Program-made: the position numbers and the translations under genes | Notes under the pieces: generated by a model | The model's database searches: none | What the model was told of the DNA's origin: nothing | Seen by the model: the letters and a program-made list of their open reading frames with translations, nothing else | In this document: positions 7,368-10,794 of the stretch, piece after piece | Position numbering within the stretch: position 1 is the stretch's first letter | How the letters are laid out: each line of letters starts with the position of its first letter | From: Steroidobacteraceae bacterium | Lineage (GTDB): Bacteria > Pseudomonadota > Gammaproteobacteria > Steroidobacterales > Steroidobacteraceae | Direction: 5' to 3' | Assembly: GCA_013044085.1 (NCBI GenBank) | Contig: JABEVI010000206.1 | Location: forward strand, 1-10,794 | DNA length: 10,794 nt

Positions 7368-7404
7368 GCCGCATCGGCCGGTGGCCGCGGGCCGCGGATG
7401 CGGC
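7368..7404. promoter_or_regulatory. Interrupted dyad between the fimX-like and efp promoters
   Basis: GCCGCATC (7368-7375) is repeated inverted as GATGCGGC (7397-7404), eight perfect bases per arm around a 21-base GC-rich centre. The right arm ends at the base before the proposed efp -10 hexamer, and the left arm begins two bases beyond the shared box of the fimX-like promoter. The placement fits an operator acting on both divergent genes. GC-rich DNA gives such dyads by chance fairly often, so this is a candidate only. Confidence 0.3.
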
Positions 7405-7410
7405 TATCAT
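7403..7410 (+). promoter_or_regulatory. Probable -10 region of the efp promoter
   Basis: GGCTATCAT includes the hexamer TATCAT (7405-7410), a good -10 match in otherwise very GC-rich sequence. At 17 bases upstream TGGCCG (7382-7387) matches three of six -35 positions, which is weak. The predicted start near 7417 leaves a leader of about 45 bases before the efp ATG. The core GCTANNNT is shared with the boxes before parE, the fimX-like gene and prmB. Confidence 0.4.
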
Positions 7411-7435
7411 ACCCGGCCTTCATCAAAGCCCGTCG

Positions 7436-7459
7436 TTGCGGGCCGCATGCCCGAGGCAA
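7436..7459 (+). other. Possible leader hairpin holding the efp ribosome site
   Basis: In the efp leader GGGC (7440-7443) can pair with GCCC (7449-7452), and TTGC (7436-7439) with GCAA (7456-7459), leaving GAG (7453-7455) as a bulge. The efp Shine-Dalgarno GAGG (7453-7456) falls within this fold. It might modulate initiation. The stems are only four pairs each, so support is weak. Confidence 0.2.
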
Positions 7460-7462
7460 TCG

Positions 7463-8032
7463 ATGGCTAACTACAGCACGAACGAATTCAAGGCCGGACT
7501 GAAGATCCTGATCGATCGCGACCCCTACGTGATCGTCGAAAACGAAATGGTCAAACCCGGCAAGGGGCAGGCATTCAACCGGGTCCGCGTCCGCAACCTG
7601 AAGACCGGCCGCACCATCGAGCGGACCTGGAAGTCCGGCGATACGGTCGAGGCGGCGGACGTGGTCGACACGGAGATGCAATATCTCTACAGCGACGGGG
7701 ATTTCTACCATTTCATGGTGCCGGACACCTTCGAGCAGACGACCGCGTCCAAGGAGGCCGTCGGCGAGGCGGCGCAGTGGCTCAAGGATGGCACGGTCTG
7801 CATCATCACGCTTTGGAACGGCGTGCCGCTGCAGGTCATGCCGCCGCCGCACATGGAGCTGAAGATCGTCGAGACCGACCCGGGTGTGCGCGGCGATACG
7901 GCGACCGGCGGTTCGAAGCCGGCGAAGCTCGAAACCGGCGCGACGGTGCGCGTGCCGTTGTTCATCAACGAGGGCGAGACCATCCGCATCGACACACGCA
8001 CCGGCGAGTATCTGTCGCGCGGCAAGAACTGA
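7463..8032 (+). CDS. efp: Elongation factor P
   Basis: EF-P binds beside the P-site tRNA and rescues ribosomes stalled at consecutive prolines. The 189 residues match the family (E. coli 188) with its three beta-barrel domains. The loop VKPGKGQAF puts the modification site at Lys34, the same number as in E. coli, where EpmA attaches beta-lysine; the arginine of EarP-type EF-P is absent. The C-terminal signature (GDTATGGSKPAKLETGATV at 144-162) is intact and the protein ends GEYLSRGKN. ATG 7463 is chosen over an ATG at 7436 because GAGG lies six bases upstream and the N-terminus MANYSTNEFKAG fits the family. Residues 127-129 are Pro-Pro-Pro, so EF-P's own message carries a motif of the kind it relieves. 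The gene is convergent with epmA, ten bases away, so the substrate and its modifying enzyme are adjacent. Confidence 0.97.
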   Translation: MANYSTNEFKAGLKILIDRDPYVIVENEMVKPGKGQAFNRVRVRNLKTGRTIERTWKSGDTVEAADVVDTEMQYLYSDGDFYHFMVPDTFEQTTASKEAVGEAAQWLKDGTVCIITLWNGVPLQVMPPPHMELKIVETDPGVRGDTATGGSKPAKLETGATVRVPLFINEGETIRIDTRTGEYLSRGKN

Positions 8033-8045
8033 GCGGCGGCGCTCA
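8030..8045. terminator. Small hairpin formed by the two facing stop codons of efp and epmA
   Basis: TGAGCG (8030-8035) and CGCTCA (8040-8045) are perfect inverted arms around GCGG. The efp TGA (8030-8032) and the epmA TGA (minus strand 8045-8043) are the outer bases of the two arms and pair with each other. On the minus strand the sequence after the stem is GTTCTT, a weak T-rich tail, so it may terminate epmA transcripts. No T-run follows on the efp strand. Six pairs is short, and part of the symmetry follows from two TGA codons facing each other. Confidence 0.33.
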
Positions 8046-9008
8046 AGCCCGGTCGATCGGGAAGGCCATCGCCGCGGCCAGAGAATCGGCGCCGAGCGCG
8101 AGCGCCACCAGCCGGTCGAAGCCGAGTGCGACGCCGGCGCAGTCCGGCAGGCCATAATCGAGCGCCGCGAGAAAGTGCTCGTCGGCCGCCGGCCCGGGGC
8201 GGCCCAGGCTTCGCCGTCGGCGCAAGTCCTCCTCGAAGCGCGCGCGCTGTTCCTGCGCCGCGCACAGTTCGTGAAACCCATTGGCGAGTTCGATGCCGTC
8301 CAGGTAGAACTCGAAACGCGCCGCGACCGGCGGCTCGCCGGCCTTGAGGCGCGCGAGCGATGCCTGCGAGGCGGGATAGTCGCAGACGAAGCTTGGCCGC
8401 TCGCGGCCGAGACGCGGGCCGACGACGAGCCCCATGAGCAGATCGAGTGCGCCGTCACGGTCGAGGTCGGCGTCGCAATGCACGCCGTGTGCGGCGGCGG
8501 CGAGGCGCAGTTCCTCGAGGCCGGCACGGTGCGCGTCGACGCCGGCATGCCGGCGGATCGCCGCCGCGTAGCTCAAACGCTCCGCGGCCGGCAGGCGCCG
8601 GTGCGGCGCGAGCAGGTGGCCGACGAAATCTTCGACCTCGCTCATCAGCGCCCCGTCGTCGAAACCTAGCCGATACCATTCGACCATGGTGAATTCCGGG
8701 TTGTGCCAACGGCCGCGTTCCTCGTCGCGGAACACCTTGCAGATCTGGTAAACATCGCCGCTGCCGGCGGCGAGCAGGCGTTTCATCGCGAATTCCGGCG
8801 AGGTGCCGAGGTACAGCGGGCCGGCGAGGCCGCACACGCGGGTGCTCAGCGATTCGATCTGCGGATCGGTCGTGCCGCCGGCGCTCAAGATCGGCGTCTC
8901 CACCTCGAGCACGCCGCGTGTCGCGAAAAACGAGCGGGCCGCGGCGAGCATCGTGGCGCGTGCACGCAGCGCCGCGATCCCGGCACCGGGGCGCCAGGCG
9001 TCCGTCAT
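8043..9008 (-). CDS. epmA: EF-P--(R)-beta-lysine ligase (class II lysyl-tRNA synthetase-like)
   Basis: EpmA (PoxA/GenX/YjeA) activates beta-lysine with ATP and joins it to the EF-P lysine rather than to tRNA. The 321 residues contain only a class II catalytic core without the N-terminal anticodon-binding domain, the hallmark that separates EpmA from LysS (about 500 residues). Motif 1 is VLEVETPIL (33-41). Motif 2 is VFRDEERGRWHNPEFTMVEW (92-111) with Arg94, and motif 3 is GVALGFDRL (292-300) with Arg299. The segment ELANGFHEL (240-248) is also typical. ATG 9008 is chosen because it aligns with the family start. The open frame extends upstream, but only across psd. No ribosome site precedes it, and its ATGA overlap with the psd stop suggests coupled translation. 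The gene faces efp tail to tail. EpmB, which makes beta-lysine, is not in the window. Confidence 0.95.
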   Translation of the reverse strand: MTDAWRPGAGIAALRARATMLAAARSFFATRGVLEVETPILSAGGTTDPQIESLSTRVCGLAGPLYLGTSPEFAMKRLLAAGSGDVYQICKVFRDEERGRWHNPEFTMVEWYRLGFDDGALMSEVEDFVGHLLAPHRRLPAAERLSYAAAIRRHAGVDAHRAGLEELRLAAAAHGVHCDADLDRDGALDLLMGLVVGPRLGRERPSFVCDYPASQASLARLKAGEPPVAARFEFYLDGIELANGFHELCAAQEQRARFEEDLRRRRSLGRPGPAADEHFLAALDYGLPDCAGVALGFDRLVALALGADSLAAAMAFPIDRA

Positions 9009-9889
9009 GCGATGCACCGACCGATCGCCTGGCCGACACGTACGCACGTCCCCGCGGCAAGGGTCGGCGAGAACTCGACGCGGGCCGCTTCGAACAGCAG
9101 GATCACGGTCGAGCCCATGTTGAAGCGGCCGAGTTCCCCACCCTTGCCGAGGGCGATGTCGACGTCCGGCAGGCGCGTCGGCGCGCCCCTCCCGGGCGGC
9201 GCGATTTCGCCGTTCCACACCGTCGCCATGCTGGCGACGTTGAGCGCGCCGACCATGATCAGCGCGAAGGAGCCGGCTGCGGTGTCGAACAGGGTCAAGA
9301 GGCGCTCATTGCGCGCGAACAGTCGCGGCACGTGCCGTGCCGTTGCGCCGTTCACGCTGAACAGCCGGCCCGGGACGAACACGGTCTCGACGAGCCGCCC
9401 GTCGAGCGGCATGTGGATGCGGTGATAGTCATGCGGTGCAAGATAGATCGTCGCGAACGAGCCGCCCTCGAAGCGGCGCGCCCAGGGCCGGCCGGCGAGC
9501 AGTTCGCGCAGCGTATAATCGCGTCCCTTCGCCTGGATGAGGCGCTCGCCGTCGATCGTGCCGCATTCACTGACGCGGCCGTCGACCGGACTCGCGACGG
9601 CCTCGGCAGCGGGCGCGATCGGCCGGGCTCCCGGACGAAGTGCGCGTGTGAAGAAGTCGTTGAAGCTCGCGTAGGCGCGGGGGGCGGGTTCGGCCGCCTC
9701 GGCGAGATCGACGCGGTAGAACTTGAGAAAGGCGCCGATCAGCGCGTTCTTGAACCAGGCGATGCGCACGCGGGTCGCGGCGCGCACCAGCGCCGACAGC
9801 GCGCGCTTGGGCAGGAGATATTGCAGGCCGGCGAAGGCCCTCGAGCCGGCTGGCGAAGCGGATCCGTTGGGCGCATCCCCGGCGCTCAT
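9005..9889 (-). CDS. psd: Phosphatidylserine decarboxylase proenzyme
   Basis: Psd converts phosphatidylserine to phosphatidylethanolamine at the inner membrane. The 294-residue proenzyme cuts itself at a conserved GST: here GRFNMGSTVILLF, predicting cleavage between Gly259 and Ser260, with Ser260 becoming the pyruvoyl group. Asp103 in SPVDG and His153/His156 in PHDYHR match the residues used for self-cleavage and catalysis in the family. NDFFTRALRPGARP (77-90) is the usual N-terminal signature. ATG 9889 is chosen because coding similarity begins there; the open frame runs far upstream only as a shadow of prmB. The ribosome site is weak (GACGAG). epmA follows with a four-base overlap, and prmB is divergent with a 68-base gap. 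Confidence 0.95.
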   Translation of the reverse strand: MSAGDAPNGSASPAGSRAFAGLQYLLPKRALSALVRAATRVRIAWFKNALIGAFLKFYRVDLAEAAEPAPRAYASFNDFFTRALRPGARPIAPAAEAVASPVDGRVSECGTIDGERLIQAKGRDYTLRELLAGRPWARRFEGGSFATIYLAPHDYHRIHMPLDGRLVETVFVPGRLFSVNGATARHVPRLFARNERLLTLFDTAAGSFALIMVGALNVASMATVWNGEIAPPGRGAPTRLPDVDIALGKGGELGRFNMGSTVILLFEAARVEFSPTLAAGTCVRVGQAIGRCIA

Positions 9890-9899
9890 GTCTCGTCGA

Positions 9900-9924
9900 C
9901 GCGCGATCAGGCTAGAATCGCGCG
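9900..9924. promoter_or_regulatory. Dyad in the psd-prmB divergent promoter region
   Basis: CGCGCGAT (9900-9907) is matched by its inverse ATCGCGCG (9917-9924) around a nine-base centre. The proposed prmB -10 hexamer (9913-9918) overlaps the centre and right arm, so a bound protein would block it. A second small palindrome, GCGCGC-T-GCGCGC (9920-9932), covers the expected prmB transcription start. The sequence is simple CG-rich, so chance is a real alternative. Confidence 0.3.
9911..9918 (+). promoter_or_regulatory. Probable -10 region of the prmB promoter
   Basis: GCTAGAAT contains the hexamer TAGAAT (9913-9918), a good -10 match, about 40 bases before the prmB ATG. It shares GCTAGA with the boxes before parE and the fimX-like gene. 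No clear -35 is present at the right distance. Confidence 0.4.
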
Positions 9925-9957
9925 CTGCGCGCCGGCAACCATCGGGATCGATAGGGC

Positions 9958-10794
9958 ATGAAGAGATTATCGCACAGATCAGCGCGGCGGCGGTCGGCCG
10001 AAACCGTCGGCGAGGCGATCGAACGGTGCGCCACGGCGCTCGATGAGGCCGGCGTGTATTTCGGTCACGGCACCGACAATGCGCGCGACGAGGCGGCGGA
10101 ACTGGTGTTCTTTGCGGCGCGGATCGCGCACGCGCGCGGTGCCCGCGCCTATCCGGCGCCGCTCGCCCCGGCGGTACGCCGGCGCATCGGCGCGCTGCTG
10201 CGCCGGCGCATCGAGGAGCGCCTGCCGCTTGCCTACCTGACGCGCCGGGCCTTCTTCGCGGGCATCGAGTTGTACGTCGATCGGCGCGTGCTGGTGCCGC
10301 GCTCGCCGATCGCCGAACTGGTGGTGGCGCGCTTCGCGCCGTGGATCGATCCGCGGGGCGTACGAGGCATTCTCGACGTCGGCACCGGATCGGGGGCCAT
10401 TGCGCTCGCCTGTGCCCGGGCCTTTCCCCGCGCCCGGGTCGATGCACTCGACGTCTCGACCGACGCCTTGGCGGTTTGCCGCCGCAACGTACGCCGGCTG
10501 AGCCTGGAACGTCGGGTCGAGGTGCTGCGATCGGATCATTTCTCCGCCGTCGCGGGCCGTCGATACGATATCATCGTCAGCAACCCACCCTACGTCGGCG
10601 CCAGGGAGTTGCGGGGCCTGCCACCGGAGTATGGGCATGAGCCGCGGATCGGTCTCGAGGCCGGCGCGAACGGGCTGGCGTCGGTGCGCAGGATTCTCGC
10701 GGGCGCCCGCGAGCATCTCACCGACGAGGGTGTGCTGGTCGTCGAGGTGGGCAATTCCGAGGGGGCGCTGCTGCGGGCCTACCCGCGCCGACGG
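9958..10794 (+). CDS. prmB: 50S ribosomal protein L3 glutamine methyltransferase (3' partial)
   Basis: PrmB methylates the side-chain nitrogen of a glutamine in ribosomal protein L3 during 50S assembly, using S-adenosylmethionine. The frame stays open from ATG 9958 to the window end (279 codons); about 25-30 residues should be missing, judging by E. coli PrmB (310). YFGHGTDN (34-41), RVLVPRSPIAEL (110-121) and the order of motifs match PrmB rather than PrmC. The SAM-binding motif is LDVGTGSGAIAL (139-150), and the catalytic NPPYV is at 209-213. Motif I reads GTGSGA, closer to PrmC/HemK than to the CTGSGC I recall in enterobacterial PrmB. An in-frame TAG at 9952-9954 makes ATG 9958 the first possible start, though its ribosome site is poor (GGGA ten bases upstream). 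The N-terminus is unusually basic (RSARRRS). The gene is divergent from psd. Confidence 0.93.
   Translation, partial: MKRLSHRSARRRSAETVGEAIERCATALDEAGVYFGHGTDNARDEAAELVFFAARIAHARGARAYPAPLAPAVRRRIGALLRRRIEERLPLAYLTRRAFFAGIELYVDRRVLVPRSPIAELVVARFAPWIDPRGVRGILDVGTGSGAIALACARAFPRARVDALDVSTDALAVCRRNVRRLSLERRVEVLRSDHFSAVAGRRYDIIVSNPPYVGARELRGLPPEYGHEPRIGLEAGANGLASVRRILAGAREHLTDEGVLVVEVGNSEGALLRAYPRRR

Noticed and set aside
9009..9218. N-terminal extension of epmA to 9218
   Set aside because: The extension is antisense-free but out of frame over the conserved psd C-terminus (including GST). The EpmA family starts near MTDAW at 9008.
9890..10447. N-terminal extension of psd to 10447
   Set aside because: The extra 186 residues are Arg/Pro/Ala-rich and lie antisense to prmB. 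Psd similarity starts at the ATG at 9889.
1..10794. tRNA, rRNA, CRISPR, insertion sequence or phage genes
   Set aside because: No repeat arrays, transposase or integrase domains, or cloverleaf-like sequence were seen. All nine genes are ordinary chromosomal families or short unknowns.

Overview
The window is GC-rich (about two thirds by eye) and densely packed: nine protein genes with almost no spacer. The gene set points to a gammaproteobacterium: the ParE/ParC form of topoisomerase IV, a FimX-like c-di-GMP receptor, EF-P with lysine 34 plus EpmA, proteobacterial Psd, and PrmB. The GC content and FimX suggest something near the Xanthomonadales/Nevskiales/Pseudomonas side of the class, but that placement is inference.

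Layout. Positions 2-736 (+) hold the C-terminal outer-membrane barrel of a patatin-like phospholipase whose 5' part lies outside the window. A small unknown gene faces it (749-1015, -), and its reading frame continues upstream into a signal-peptide-like stretch. parE and parC (1113-5248, +) form a translationally coupled operon encoding topoisomerase IV. They end at a strong hairpin whose loop is the parC stop codon. A FimX-like protein (5264-7324, -) converges on parC. It has pseudo-receiver, PAS, degenerate GGDEF and degenerate EAL domains, and should sense rather than make or break c-di-GMP. A divergent promoter region (7325-7462) separates it from efp (7463-8032, +). Tail to tail with efp is epmA (8043-9008, -), which encodes the enzyme that modifies EF-P lysine 34. 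epmA is the second gene of a psd-epmA unit (psd 9005-9889, -) joined by an ATGA overlap. A second divergent region (9890-9957) precedes prmB (9958 to the window end, +), the ribosomal protein L3 glutamine methyltransferase, which is cut off before its stop.

Functional themes are DNA decatenation (parE/parC), translation quality (efp, epmA, prmB), membrane lipid synthesis or turnover (psd, patatin barrel) and c-di-GMP control of surface behaviour (fimX-like). I see no mobile element, CRISPR array, tRNA or rRNA, and no stretch over 300 bases lacks a gene. I found no clear new multi-gene system. The points most worth a second look are the small gene whose signal peptide lacks a normal start codon, the Pro-Pro-Pro run inside EF-P itself, the 12-base promoter box shared by parE and fimX, and the dyads and stop-codon hairpins between genes.
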